NCBI RefSeq assembly: GCF_030698125.1
Contig: NZ_JAUYNV010000016.1
Span: 94,818 to 158,817 of the forward strand
Direction: 5' to 3'
Source of the DNA: Methyloversatilis sp.
Lineage (GTDB): Bacteria > Pseudomonadota > Gammaproteobacteria > Burkholderiales > Rhodocyclaceae
DNA length: 64,000 nucleotides
A program made the translations under genes and the position numbers. Below the pieces are notes generated by a model, which did no database searches, was not told the origin of the DNA, and saw only the letters and a program-made list of their open reading frames with translations. Below are positions 32,081-41,451 of this stretch, piece by piece; position 1 is the first letter of the stretch, and each line of letters starts with the position of its first letter.

Positions 32081-33040
32081 TCAGAGATCGAGCACCAGCC
32101 CGGCGGATTTCGAGCGCGAACAGCAGGGCGTGAAGCAGTCGTTCGCCGCCTTCTCCGCATCGCTGAAATACAGGTCGCGGTGATCCGGCTCGCCGGCCAG
32201 CACGCGGGTGACACAGGTGCCGCAGATGCCCTGTTCGCAGGACAGCGGCACCTCGATGCCGTGTGCCGCCAGCGCGGCCGCCACCGTCTGGCCGGCGGCG
32301 ACCGGAACGATGCGGCCGCTGCGCGCGAGCTTGATCTCGAAGGCTTCGTCGCCGTTGCGCGCAACATCGGCAGTGAAGGATTCGGCGTGGATATTGGCGT
32401 CGGCCCAGCCGGCCGCGCGGGCGCTGCCGATTACGTGGTTCATGAAGCCCTTCGGCCCGCACACGTAGAGATGGGTGTCGGCCGCGGGTGCGGCCAGCAC
32501 GGCGGCGGCATCCAGCCGCTGCCCTGCGTCGCCGTCGTCGAAATGCAGGCGCACTCGATCGGCCCAGGCCGCGTCGCGCAGCCGGTCGAGGAAGGCGGTG
32601 CGCGCCAGCGTGCGGCTGCAGTAGTGCAGCGTGAAGTCGTGGCCGCCGTGCGCCAGCTGCTGCGCCATCGCCAGCAGGGGCGTGATGCCGATGCCGCCGG
32701 CGAACAGCAGCGAATGGCGCGCCGCCACCAGCGCGAAAAGGTTGCGCGGTGCGCCGATGCGGATCGACATGCCGTCGCTGAGGTCGGCATGTGCGCTGGC
32801 TGAACCACCCCGGCTCGCCGCATCCAGCAGGATGCCGATCTCGTAGCGCGCGCGCTGCGTCGCGTCGCCGAGCAGCGAGTACTGGCGCACCAGCCCGTTG
32901 GGCAGTTCGACGTCGATGTGCGCACCCGCGCTGAAGGCCGGCAAAGGCTCGCCGCCCATCGATACCAGTTCAAGCGCGATGACGTCTTCAGCGGCCTGCA
33001 CGCGTCGTGCGACGCGGACCTGAAACAGGGCGTCCCTCAC
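32081..33040 (-). CDS. VanB-like oxygenase reductase
   Basis: A 319-residue flavo-iron-sulfur reductase: FMN domain (residues 1-100, RQYSLLGD), NAD domain (LLFAGGIGITPLLAMAQQL, YVCGPKGFM) and a C-terminal plant-type [2Fe-2S] site (LSCEQGICGTCVTRVL...C). The domain order FMN-NAD-2Fe2S is the VanB/phthalate dioxygenase reductase type. I chose GTG 33040 because GGAGGG lies just upstream; ATG 33085 is the alternative. It is cotranscribed with the oxygenase downstream. Note an extra CFTPCCSR segment near the end. Confidence 0.85.
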   Translation of the reverse strand: MRDALFQVRVARRVQAAEDVIALELVSMGGEPLPAFSAGAHIDVELPNGLVRQYSLLGDATQRARYEIGILLDAASRGGSASAHADLSDGMSIRIGAPRNLFALVAARHSLLFAGGIGITPLLAMAQQLAHGGHDFTLHYCSRTLARTAFLDRLRDAAWADRVRLHFDDGDAGQRLDAAAVLAAPAADTHLYVCGPKGFMNHVIGSARAAGWADANIHAESFTADVARNGDEAFEIKLARSGRIVPVAAGQTVAAALAAHGIEVPLSCEQGICGTCVTRVLAGEPDHRDLYFSDAEKAANDCFTPCCSRSKSAGLVLDL

Positions 33041-33315
33041 CGCTCGCCCTCCCGACGCGCGTCGCGTGTCCCACCGGGCACGCATGCGCCATTTCGGTTG
33101 TTCTGCATCTTTCCTCCCATTCCTGTGATGCGCAGTCAGCGCTTGTGCAACATGGAGGAGTGCAACGAGCGTGCCAGGGAAGGGTGGATTTCAGGCAATT
33201 GTTTTTAAAGCGAAATTTTGCCGACAGACGCGCCATGGCAAGGACGCGGCCATCGTTTTCTCATTTGAGTGAATCGAGGTCGTCAAATGAGGAAACTGAG
33301 GGATCGCCCCGCGCT

Positions 33316-33401
33316 GTTGGGCATCGCTGCGCTCACCCCAACCTACGAGGGAATCAGTGACCGACCTGCCGTAGGTTGGGGTGAGCGCAGCGATGCCCAA
33401 C
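33316..33401. repeat. 86-bp palindromic element, copy 2
   Basis: Perfect 31-bp inverted arms (GTTGGGCATCGCTGCGCTCA... to ...GCAGCGATGCCCAAC) around a 24-bp centre that differs from copy 1 at a few positions. Because the element is palindromic, direct or inverted orientation has little meaning. Confidence 0.92.
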
Positions 33402-33428
33402 AGCTACGTGGCCGGCACGGTACCGGTG

Positions 33429-33464
33429 AAAAAAAAACCCGTCCCGGGCAAAGCCTGGACGGGG
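33429..33464 (-). terminator. Intrinsic terminator of the second catabolic operon
   Basis: On the minus strand CCCGTCC, a 12-nt loop, GGACGGG and then nine T. The stem lies at 33438-33444 and 33457-33463, 62 bp beyond the DUF1329 stop. Confidence 0.88.
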
Positions 33465-33525
33465 TGTGAACCCGGAGGGCCGGGAACGAGGAGCGTTGTA
33501 CGGGCCCCGGGGCCCGTACCGGGTG

Positions 33526-34827
33526 TCAGTTGCCGCTGCGCATGTTCTGCACCTGGAACAGGTTGGCCGGGCTCAGCCTGGGATCGACCTTGCCCTTGAA
33601 CTGGCCGGTCGTGCAGTGCTTGGCCTGCACGTCCACCATCGAGAACGAATCGTCGAGTGCGACGCCGGTGCCCTTGTTGACCGGAAGGTGGAAGTCCGGG
33701 TGCGCCTTGCCGATGGTCCAGGTCTTCCACAGCTCGCCCTTGCGGTCGTACACCAGGGTGCGCGAGGCGCCGTAGACCTGGGCGTCGAAATGCATGACGC
33801 GCTTGCCGACCGGGTGATTGCTGTTGACCGGAACCGACTCGACGATGTGCACCTTGCGCAGTTGCCAGGTGATGTCGGGGAAGCACTCGCCCTGGCCGGT
33901 GAAGCTCACGTACTTGTAGCCGTCCTCTTCCTTGAATTCGTCCGACAGCTTCATGTCGTTGTGCTTGTAATAGGGCATCAGCAGATTCTTCGTGCCAACG
34001 AACTTCCACTGCATGTCCGATACCCGGCTCTCATAGCCTTCGAAGTCCTCGATCATCAGGTCCGAGCCGAGGAAGGCATCGGTCACCTGTCCGGCCGCGA
34101 GACGGCGTACGCGGCGCTGAAAGCCGAGGTATAGGTAGGCGTCGTCGAACTTGGTGTCGTCTTCGTACTTCTGGATCAGCAGCTGCGTGTTCTTCAGATC
34201 CTGTGGCTCCAGCACCTGGGCGTAGATGGCGCGGTAGAGGTTGGCGGAATTCGGCGTCACTTCGGGCGTCGGTGCGTGATCGGTGCGGTGCTTGAAGTTC
34301 AGGAAGAAGAAGTTGAACTTCAGCGTGCGCTCAAGCTGACCGGTCGTCATGTTGCGGTACTTCCAGTAGAACGGATGGATGGCGGCGTTGTCGCCCCAGT
34401 TCGCACCGTACTTGAAGTTCCACGCCACCTTTTCGCCGGCGCGCGGGTCCGAAGTGCTGGGCTCCTCCGGGAACGGACGGCCACCGGCGAAGCCCTCGAT
34501 CTGGCCCACATTCTCGCCCAGCTTCGTCTTTCCCAGATTGCGCTTCGTCGCCTCGACATAGCCCTTGGGGTTCGGGAAGCTCAGTGTTTCGCCAACCTTG
34601 ATCTGGTACCAGCCGTTCTTGATCACCATGTACATGCCGGCGTCCAGTGCGTCCTTGAACTGGTCGACGTTGTCCTTGTTGATCGTCATGCCGGCACTGA
34701 GGCCGGCGAAGGTCGGAAAGCCCTTCTTGTACGGCTCGAAGGCGGTTTCGACATCGGCTTCGCCAGCGGCGAAGCCCTGTGAACACAGTCCGGCTGCGAG
34801 CAATCCGGCGGCAATCAATTTGTTCAT
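33526..34827 (-). CDS. DUF1329 exported lipid/outer-membrane-associated protein
   Basis: A 433-residue protein with signal peptide MNKLIAAGLLAAGLCSQGFA starting at ATG 34827. The mature part has the DUF1329 features (SANLYRAIYAQVLEPQDLKNTQLLIQKYEDDTKFDDAYLYLGFQRRVRRLAA, and VYDRKGELWKTW). The family has a LolA/LolB-like fold and is found next to DUF1302 and MMPL/RND genes in degraders of hydrophobic compounds. It is the last gene of the long operon, followed by a terminator. Role in substrate passage across the envelope is inferred. Confidence 0.82.
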   Translation of the reverse strand: MNKLIAAGLLAAGLCSQGFAAGEADVETAFEPYKKGFPTFAGLSAGMTINKDNVDQFKDALDAGMYMVIKNGWYQIKVGETLSFPNPKGYVEATKRNLGKTKLGENVGQIEGFAGGRPFPEEPSTSDPRAGEKVAWNFKYGANWGDNAAIHPFYWKYRNMTTGQLERTLKFNFFFLNFKHRTDHAPTPEVTPNSANLYRAIYAQVLEPQDLKNTQLLIQKYEDDTKFDDAYLYLGFQRRVRRLAAGQVTDAFLGSDLMIEDFEGYESRVSDMQWKFVGTKNLLMPYYKHNDMKLSDEFKEEDGYKYVSFTGQGECFPDITWQLRKVHIVESVPVNSNHPVGKRVMHFDAQVYGASRTLVYDRKGELWKTWTIGKAHPDFHLPVNKGTGVALDDSFSMVDVQAKHCTTGQFKGKVDPRLSPANLFQVQNMRSGN

Positions 34828-34880
34828 TGCGTGCGTCTCCTGTGAAGCCGGGGCGCACGCCCCGGCACTGCGGTGGATGG

Positions 34881-36881
34881 TCAGAACTTGTAGCGGAGGG
34901 TTGCGTAGATCTCGTCTTCGGCCCAGGCGGCGCCGATCGGGCCGGCGCGGAAGCGGCCGAGTGGTTCGAGGCCGGCCAGGCCACGCGAGAAGGCCTGGGT
35001 CGGATCGCCGCCGTAGTTGCCCGAGGTGAAGGGCGGCCATGGGTTGCAGGCACGGCAGTCGTCGTACTTGTAGCGGTCGTTGTCGCTGCCCAGCTTCACG
35101 TTGGCGCCGATGGCAAACTTCAGGTTGTCGCTGAGCAGCCACTCGACCTGCGGCGCGGCGACAGTCGCCTGTGCACGGAAGTCATGCGCGAAGATGATTT
35201 GCGGACTCAGCCGGTCGTTCTTCAGGAATGCCTTGACGAGCAGCGTGCCGATCACGTTGTCCTCCCAGTCCGGGATGCCGATGCGGCCGCCCATCGGACC
35301 CCGACGGTCGTCATGGTTGAAGATGTGCTGGAAGAAGAGCTGGCCGGAGATGAGGGTCGTGCGACGTGGGTTGATGAAGGGTATGAAGGTGGGCCGGTCG
35401 ATGCCGATCACTGCCCGGAGCACGTTGTTCTCCGAATACAGTTCGGCCTTGGAGGTGTTGGCGAATTCCTCGCCGTCAGTCAGTGCAGCCTCGACGCGCA
35501 CCGCGGCGTCTGCGGCTTCCCATTCGAAGTCCATCGATCCGCCGATCAGGTTGACCCGCGGAAAGTGCATGTCGAACGAGATCAGGTAGGGCCAGGATTC
35601 ACGGAACTCGCCGGTGAAGCCGTTCGTGCCTCGCCTTGCGCCACGCAGGCTGGGCAGTTGCGAGCGATAGGTCAGCGCGTTCAGCGAGAACGACAGTCCG
35701 CCCTTCGTGACGCCCTCGTACTTGATGCCAAGCTGCGTGTTCTTCAATTTCCAGCTCGGCAGGTGAACTTCGTTCAGGCCGATCTGACCCGGACCGAAGT
35801 CGGTCGCCAGAAACGCATCGGGGACGCCCGGAATGTTGGCGAAGTTGGCCACCGTGCCGCCGTTGTCCCACAGGTTCTTCATGCCGCGGAAGAAGCAGCC
35901 GGCGTCGAGGATGACGTTGGCCGTACCGCACTGGCCCAGGTTATTGGCGCGGAACTGGTCGAAGTTCCACACCACCTGCAGATTGCGCTCCTGCATCGAC
36001 TCGCTGCCGCCCATGCGGTACTCGGCCTGGACCATCCACATCGGAATGCGGATGTCTTCCAGCTCGTCGTAGATGTTGTTGCGCGAGTAATCCACCGGGT
36101 TGATCACGTCGAGCACCCGGAACAGGTCGGTACGACCCCACACCACCTGCTGCTTGCCGATCTTCAGGAAGATGGAACGCTGATCGTCCAGCGTGAAGGT
36201 CTTCTTGACATACGCTTCGCGGATGAAGTCCAGCCGGGAATTGAACTCGGGCGACTCCAGTTCCGAGCGCTTCTTGTCGCCATACCCGCCGAAGTCGGTA
36301 CACCCCCGACTGTCATAATCACACGGACGGACGGGCACACCGAAGGCCGCGCCGCCCTCGACGTCGTGCCAGCGGTCACCCAGCACGCGCAGGCCATTGT
36401 TCGGATTGACGTTGGTGTCGAAGCCGAAGAACGGCGTATCGATCAGCCCGTTGTCGCCGACCACGCCCTGTCCATGGGGCGTCGCGCGCGTGCCGCCGAA
36501 GGCACCCGACGGATCGGTGGTGTCGAGATTGATTGCACCACCCGCCTCCTTTCCGTACTGGTCATCGTTGATGCGATAGACGCCATCCCACGTGCCGCGC
36601 AGCACGCCGTGGAATTCCCAGCCGTTGCCCAACTCGCGGTCGAGCTCGACTTGAACCGTATTGCGGAATTTCGATAACCCGACGGTGCGGTTGGTGTTGT
36701 CCTTTCCACGAAAGCGGGTGTCGTTCTCGTAATAGACATCAACCTTCCACTTCGGGGTGCTGCTGCCCAGGTCGGGCAGGTTGTTCTGGGCGAGCGCATT
36801 CAGCGTGACGAATGCGCACAGCGCACCTCCCAGCCCGGCGCGGGCCATGAGATGGTGTCTCGTCTTGTATGTATCCACCAT
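34881..36881 (-). CDS. DUF1302 outer-membrane protein
   Basis: A 666-residue protein with a signal peptide (cleaved after NALA), beta-rich throughout and ending in YATLRYKF, a C-terminal Phe suited to outer-membrane barrel assembly. Motifs such as LRGTWDGVYRINDDQYG, KIGKQQVVWGRTDLFRVLDVINPVDYS and GNYGGD belong to DUF1302. It probably forms the outer-membrane component working with DUF1329 and MMPL neighbours. The gap to DUF1329 is 53 bp. Confidence 0.82.
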   Translation of the reverse strand: MVDTYKTRHHLMARAGLGGALCAFVTLNALAQNNLPDLGSSTPKWKVDVYYENDTRFRGKDNTNRTVGLSKFRNTVQVELDRELGNGWEFHGVLRGTWDGVYRINDDQYGKEAGGAINLDTTDPSGAFGGTRATPHGQGVVGDNGLIDTPFFGFDTNVNPNNGLRVLGDRWHDVEGGAAFGVPVRPCDYDSRGCTDFGGYGDKKRSELESPEFNSRLDFIREAYVKKTFTLDDQRSIFLKIGKQQVVWGRTDLFRVLDVINPVDYSRNNIYDELEDIRIPMWMVQAEYRMGGSESMQERNLQVVWNFDQFRANNLGQCGTANVILDAGCFFRGMKNLWDNGGTVANFANIPGVPDAFLATDFGPGQIGLNEVHLPSWKLKNTQLGIKYEGVTKGGLSFSLNALTYRSQLPSLRGARRGTNGFTGEFRESWPYLISFDMHFPRVNLIGGSMDFEWEAADAAVRVEAALTDGEEFANTSKAELYSENNVLRAVIGIDRPTFIPFINPRRTTLISGQLFFQHIFNHDDRRGPMGGRIGIPDWEDNVIGTLLVKAFLKNDRLSPQIIFAHDFRAQATVAAPQVEWLLSDNLKFAIGANVKLGSDNDRYKYDDCRACNPWPPFTSGNYGGDPTQAFSRGLAGLEPLGRFRAGPIGAAWAEDEIYATLRYKF

Positions 36882-36971
36882 GTCCTCCTCCTGTTTGTAC
36901 TGCTATCGCACTGCCGACTCTCTCTGATGTGCCAGGCCGGTTGCCGGTCCAGCGGATTCGAAGCGGTCCGG

Positions 36972-39392
36972 TCAGGCCGCGGCGCGGGCCATGTCACACG
37001 ATGCGTCGTCCTCTTCCAGCACGCCGTCGTCGTCGTAGTGGGTGGCCACCACGAAATGCGGGCGGAACACCACGCACCAGGCGGGCACGATGAGCATCGC
37101 GGCCAGCGCATTGACGACCAGCATGAAAGACAGCAGGACAGCGGCATCCGACTGGAAGCGCAGGTCGGACATGAAGATCCACATGACGACGCCGGCGATC
37201 AGCGTCGCGGCGGTGAAGGACACCGCATAGCCGGTGGTGGCGACCGCGTTGACGACCGCACGGTGGATGCTGCGGGTGACCGCCATTTCCTCGCGGATGC
37301 GGTCCATGAAGTACACCGCGTAGTCGATGCCGACACCGACGCCGACCGCGATCACCGGTACCGTGTTCACGCTGATGCCGATGCCGGCCCAGCCCATGTA
37401 GGCATAGGTCATGACGGTGGCGAACAGCATGGGCAGCACCATGAGCCAGCCGGCGTGCAGCGACTGGTAGTAGGCCATCACCAGCAAGAAGGCCAGCAGC
37501 ATCACCGCCGGAATGATGATCATGTGGTCGGTGTGCAGCGCCTGGTTGGCCGCCGCGGTGACACCGATGATGCCGCCGCCCGGTTCTATCTTCAGGCCGG
37601 GCACTTCGGCTTCGATGCGTGCCTTGCCCTCTTCGGCGAGCGCGACCACCCGGTTGATCGTTTCTGCCTGGTGGTCCTTGTAGAAGAACACCATGTTGGC
37701 TTCGTTCTCGTCCGGGCTGATGTACTCCTTCAGCGCGCCCGGGATCGGGCTGGACGCCATGTAGGCGAACATCAGGCCGCCCACCTCGTCGGCGTTGTCC
37801 GGTATCTGTGCCCAGCGCGGGTCGTCGTTGTGGGTGAGCTGGTTCACCACCCGCACCACCCCCGGCAGCGCACGCGCGCCGCCCAGTGTCGGGTCGGACA
37901 GCATGTGCGCCTGGAAGCGCTCGATCGCGTGCATCACCTCGGGCCGCTTGATGCCGCCCTTCTCTTCGGTGCGGGCGACGATGTGCAGCTCTTCCGAGCC
38001 CGGGAACAGCGTGTTGATTGCTGCCGTCGATACGTTGTAATCGTGGTCGCGGTTCAGCAGCGGGCTGCCGGGTTCGGATTCGCCGAGCTGCACCCTGGCC
38101 ACGTACCAGCTGCCGACGATGACGCAGGCCAGCGACGCGAACAGGATGGCGCGCGCGCCGCCGTCGGTGCCGCCGGTGCGCGCCATCGCGTTGCCGAGGA
38201 AGTTGCGCACGCCCTGGTTGGCGTTCTCCATCGTCTTCGGCTGCGGCAGCACGGTCAGCGCCAGCGGCACCATGAAGTGCACCGTGAAGATGACCGAGAA
38301 GCCCCAGAAGCCCGCAGCCAGACCGAGCTTGTAGTTGAAGGGCGCAGCACCGAGCATCAGCACCGCGATGCCCACCGCGTCGACGATGATGGCCAGCGAA
38401 CCGGGGCGGAACAGCGCATCGAGCGCGTTGCGCGCCGCCTGCCGGCCGTTCTTCACGATGGCCAGTTCCTCGTAGTAGCGCACCACCAGCTGCACGCCGT
38501 GCGACGTGGCGCGGGCGGCGATCAGGAAGGGGATGGGCAGCGACAACGGTTCGAGGTTGATGCCGGCCAGCGCCATGAAGCCCAGGCCCCAGATCGACGA
38601 CAGCGCGATGCCCAGCAGCGGCAGCGCGATGCCATAGAGGCGGCGGAAGTACACGATGAGCAGTGTGGCCAGCAGCGCCAGCGTCCACGCCAGGATCTGC
38701 ACGATCTGGTCGAGGTAGGTATAGACCCAGCCGGTCAGCACCGGATTGCCGGTCACGTGCACCTTGTGGCCGTCGCGCGCCAGCGTGCCGCGCACGGTCT
38801 GCAGCGCGGCGAAGGTTTCGACGTAGTCGAGCTCGCTCTCGTTGAGCTGCGCCTTGATCAGCGCCGCCTTGAAGTCCGGCGACACCATCAGGCCGTACAG
38901 ATTGGGGTTGGCGATCACGTCGCGCTGCATCTGCGCGAGTTCATCGGCCGAATAGGTCTTCGCCGGGTCGTAGTAGGGCTGCGACACGAAGCTGCCCTCG
39001 GGCGACAGGAACACCTTGCGCGCGGTGCGGTGGGTCAGCGAGGACACCAGGTTGTGGTTCACGCTGGGCAGGTTGTCCACGCCCTGGGTCGCTTCATGCA
39101 CCAGCTTCAGCGTGTCGTTGTTGAAGATCGTGCCCTGCTCGACTTCGATCGCCATCACGATCATGTTGGCGCCGCCGAAGTTCTCCTTGATGCGGTTGTA
39201 GGTCTGGATGTAGCTGTGTTCCTGCGGCAGCAGGTCGGAAAAATCCGAATAGATGCGCAGCTTGGGCAGCGCGGCGGCGAAGGCCAGCGTGACCAGGAAG
39301 ATCAGGCTGAGCACGATCTTCGGGTTGGCGAAGATCCACTCTTCGGCCTTGTGCAGCGCGTGGGTGATGGACTTGCGGATCGGGGCGATCAT
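36972..39392 (-). CDS. MMPL/RND-family transporter
   Basis: An 806-residue membrane protein starting at ATG 39392, which overlaps the YCF48 stop by 4 bp. There are about 12 helices in two halves, each with a large periplasmic loop after the first helix; sterol-sensing-like blocks (LLGIALSSIWGLGFMALAGI, ATVMTYAYMGWAGIGISVNTVPVIAVGVGVGIDYAVY) are typical of hydrophobe exporters and importers of the MMPL type. It probably moves a hydrophobic substrate or lipid between membranes together with the DUF1302 and DUF1329 proteins. Direction cannot be told from sequence. Confidence 0.85.
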   Translation of the reverse strand: MIAPIRKSITHALHKAEEWIFANPKIVLSLIFLVTLAFAAALPKLRIYSDFSDLLPQEHSYIQTYNRIKENFGGANMIVMAIEVEQGTIFNNDTLKLVHEATQGVDNLPSVNHNLVSSLTHRTARKVFLSPEGSFVSQPYYDPAKTYSADELAQMQRDVIANPNLYGLMVSPDFKAALIKAQLNESELDYVETFAALQTVRGTLARDGHKVHVTGNPVLTGWVYTYLDQIVQILAWTLALLATLLIVYFRRLYGIALPLLGIALSSIWGLGFMALAGINLEPLSLPIPFLIAARATSHGVQLVVRYYEELAIVKNGRQAARNALDALFRPGSLAIIVDAVGIAVLMLGAAPFNYKLGLAAGFWGFSVIFTVHFMVPLALTVLPQPKTMENANQGVRNFLGNAMARTGGTDGGARAILFASLACVIVGSWYVARVQLGESEPGSPLLNRDHDYNVSTAAINTLFPGSEELHIVARTEEKGGIKRPEVMHAIERFQAHMLSDPTLGGARALPGVVRVVNQLTHNDDPRWAQIPDNADEVGGLMFAYMASSPIPGALKEYISPDENEANMVFFYKDHQAETINRVVALAEEGKARIEAEVPGLKIEPGGGIIGVTAAANQALHTDHMIIIPAVMLLAFLLVMAYYQSLHAGWLMVLPMLFATVMTYAYMGWAGIGISVNTVPVIAVGVGVGIDYAVYFMDRIREEMAVTRSIHRAVVNAVATTGYAVSFTAATLIAGVVMWIFMSDLRFQSDAAVLLSFMLVVNALAAMLIVPAWCVVFRPHFVVATHYDDDGVLEEDDASCDMARAAA

Positions 39393-40369
39393 TTCGCTGC
39401 TCCGTGTCTGGATGAACCACCGTCGCCGACGGCACGCAGAAGGCCGCCCGGCCCGCCGATCAGAAGGGTGTTGTGCGCAAGGACGGACGCGCCCGCCGAG
39501 AGCGGTACCGGGCGCGCGTCGGCGTAGGCGACGCTGACCCACTCGTCGCCCTGCAGCCGCACCACGGCGCCGCCGGCGCCCACCGCGTGTGGCGCGCCGG
39601 CGTGCATGAACACGCGGTACAGCGGCGCACCGGAGCGATTCACCTGCGGCGTCCAGGAGACGCCGCCATCGATGGTCTTCAACACCTGCCCGGCCAGGCC
39701 GGTCACCCAGCCTTCGCTGGCCGACACGAACAGCGCCGCATACGGGTAGAACTCTTCCGGCAGCGCACCACGCTTTGCCCAGCTCTGACCGCCGTCGGTG
39801 GTGACGATGACTGTGCCGAACTCGCCGGTGGCAAAGCCGTTCAGCTCATCGACCATCTGTACCGTGGTGATCTGCAGGTCTTCCTGCAGGTCGGTCCTGA
39901 CCCAGCTCTTGCCCTGGTCGTCGCTGCGCACGATGAGCGCACCGGTACCGGCGACCCACCAGCGGCCCTGGCGGTCGCAGTGCACGGCCAGCGCGGTGTG
40001 CGGTGCCTCCAGCGGCTGCGCGGTCCAGCCGGACAGCTGCGCGTCGGCCGTCCACAACTTCCGGTAGAAATCGATGGCGATGAAGCGACCGTCCGGGCAC
40101 ACGTCCATGCCGGTGATCGACGACGGGCCGTCGATGGGCTGTCGATTCCAGCTGCGGCCGCCGTCGGCCGACACCAGCACCGCACCGCTGCGGGTGCCGG
40201 CAGCGACCTTCTCGCCGTGCGCGGCCAGCGCCTGGATGGCGTCGTAACGCTGTACCGGCTTCTGCGCCTCGGCGCGCGCGGCCGAAAGGTCGGGTGCCTG
40301 GGTGCAGCCTGTGGCGAACGAGGCGAGCGCGGCGCAGACGGCCAGCGCCCTGAATCCGTGATGGTTCAT
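39389..40369 (-). CDS. YCF48/BNR-repeat lipoprotein
   Basis: A 326-residue protein with a lipobox (FATGC, Cys near 22) and a beta-propeller of BNR/YCF48 repeats (VSADGGRSWNRQ, RSDDQGKSWVRT, TTDGGQSWAKR, TIDGGVSWTPQ). It is coupled to the MMPL gene by ATGA. YCF48 proteins accompany DUF1302, DUF1329 and MMPL genes in many degradation clusters and are probably periplasmic adaptors. The gap to dmpI upstream is 68 bp. Confidence 0.82.
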   Translation of the reverse strand: MNHHGFRALAVCAALASFATGCTQAPDLSAARAEAQKPVQRYDAIQALAAHGEKVAAGTRSGAVLVSADGGRSWNRQPIDGPSSITGMDVCPDGRFIAIDFYRKLWTADAQLSGWTAQPLEAPHTALAVHCDRQGRWWVAGTGALIVRSDDQGKSWVRTDLQEDLQITTVQMVDELNGFATGEFGTVIVTTDGGQSWAKRGALPEEFYPYAALFVSASEGWVTGLAGQVLKTIDGGVSWTPQVNRSGAPLYRVFMHAGAPHAVGAGGAVVRLQGDEWVSVAYADARPVPLSAGASVLAHNTLLIGGPGGLLRAVGDGGSSRHGAAK

Positions 40370-40437
40370 GTATTTCTCCTCCTTGCCCGGCTCTGCGGCC
40401 GGGTCGTCGATGGGGTAAGTCGCTTGAGGCTGCGGGG

Positions 40438-40629
40438 CTAGCGCCCGAGGTCCTTGGCGCTGACGCCGCCTATGCCCCAGTGGGACTTCGGCACCTCGAT
40501 AATCATCACGCGCACCGCTTCACGCGGTGCGCCGACCGCCTCGACCAGCGCCTGCGTCACCTTCTCGATGACGGCGCGCTTCTGGTCCTCGGTCCGGCCC
40601 TCGATCAGGTTGATCTGTGCGAATGGCAT
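40438..40629 (-). CDS. dmpI: 4-Oxalocrotonate tautomerase
   Basis: A 63-residue member of the tautomerase family. After Met removal the catalytic Pro-1 is exposed (MPFAQINLIEGRTEDQKRAVIEKVTQAL), and the Arg residues used in catalysis are present (REAVRVMIIEV). It isomerises 2-hydroxymuconate to oxalocrotonate in the NAD branch of the meta pathway. Confidence 0.93.
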   Translation of the reverse strand: MPFAQINLIEGRTEDQKRAVIEKVTQALVEAVGAPREAVRVMIIEVPKSHWGIGGVSAKDLGR

Positions 40630-40659
40630 GTGTCGTTTCTCCTGGAAGGCGAAGGGCGG

Positions 40660-41448
40660 TCAGACGAAGCGGACGCTGGTCGAACCGAGCGACTGGATGC
40701 GCAGACTCACGCTGTCGCCGGCTGCGACCGCGACCGCCTCGGTGATGCCGCCGGACAGGATGAGCGTGCCCGCGGGGATCTCTTCGCCGCGCCGGCCCAG
40801 CATGTTGGCCAGCATGGCGATCGCCGCCGCCGGGTGGCCGAGCACCGCGGCGCCGGCGCCGATGGCCACCGGCTGGCCGTTCTTCTCCAGCACCACGCCC
40901 AGCGTGCGCAGGTCGAGCCCCTCGACCGGGGTAGCGGTGCCGCCGGTGACGAAGCGGGTGGACGAACAGTTGTCGGCGACCACGCTCTTCAGGTCGAACT
41001 TGAAATCGCGGTAGCGCGAATCGATGATTTCGATCGCCGGCACGACGAAGTCGGTGGCGGCGAGCACGGCGCCGATGTGGCAGCCCGGCCCGCGCAGCGC
41101 GGCCTTGGTGACGAAGGCGATTTCCGGCTCGACCTTGGGATGGATGAGCTTTTTCGTATCGATGTCGCCGCCGTCGGCCACGGCGAAGCTGTCGACCAGG
41201 AAGCCGAACACCGGGTCTTCGACATTCATCTGCTTCATCTTGGCGCGCGAGGTCAGCCCGGCCTTCAGCCCGACGATGCGCGCGCCGCGCGCCAGCTTGC
41301 GGGCGCGGATCGCGTCCTGCACGGCGTAGGCGTCTTCCCAGTCCATGTCCGGGTAGTCGTCGGTCACCTTGGTGGTGTCGCGCGCTTCCAGCTCGCAGTT
41401 TTCGAGGCGCTCGGCGAGCAGCGCGATGGTGGTCCGGTCGAGGTTCAT
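40660..41448 (-). CDS. dmpH: 4-Oxalocrotonate decarboxylase
   Basis: A 262-residue member of the hydratase/decarboxylase family (VGLKAGLTSRAKMKQMNVEDPVFGFL, KVEPEIAFVTKAALRGPG, GAGAAVLGHPAAAIAMLANML). It decarboxylates oxalocrotonate to 2-hydroxypentadienoate. It is similar to dmpE in this operon but placed between dmpG and dmpI, as in the classical order. Confidence 0.92.
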   Translation of the reverse strand: MNLDRTTIALLAERLENCELEARDTTKVTDDYPDMDWEDAYAVQDAIRARKLARGARIVGLKAGLTSRAKMKQMNVEDPVFGFLVDSFAVADGGDIDTKKLIHPKVEPEIAFVTKAALRGPGCHIGAVLAATDFVVPAIEIIDSRYRDFKFDLKSVVADNCSSTRFVTGGTATPVEGLDLRTLGVVLEKNGQPVAIGAGAAVLGHPAAAIAMLANMLGRRGEEIPAGTLILSGGITEAVAVAAGDSVSLRIQSLGSTSVRFV

Positions 41449-41451
41449 CGC

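Noticed and set aside
34779..36677. 632-codon plus frame opposite the DUF1302 gene
   Set aside because: Mirror frame with no recognisable motif; the DUF1302 gene has signal peptide, family motifs and operon position.
36852..39527. 891-codon plus frame opposite the MMPL gene
   Set aside because: His/Gln/Arg-rich shadow of a membrane-protein gene; no start signals or domains.
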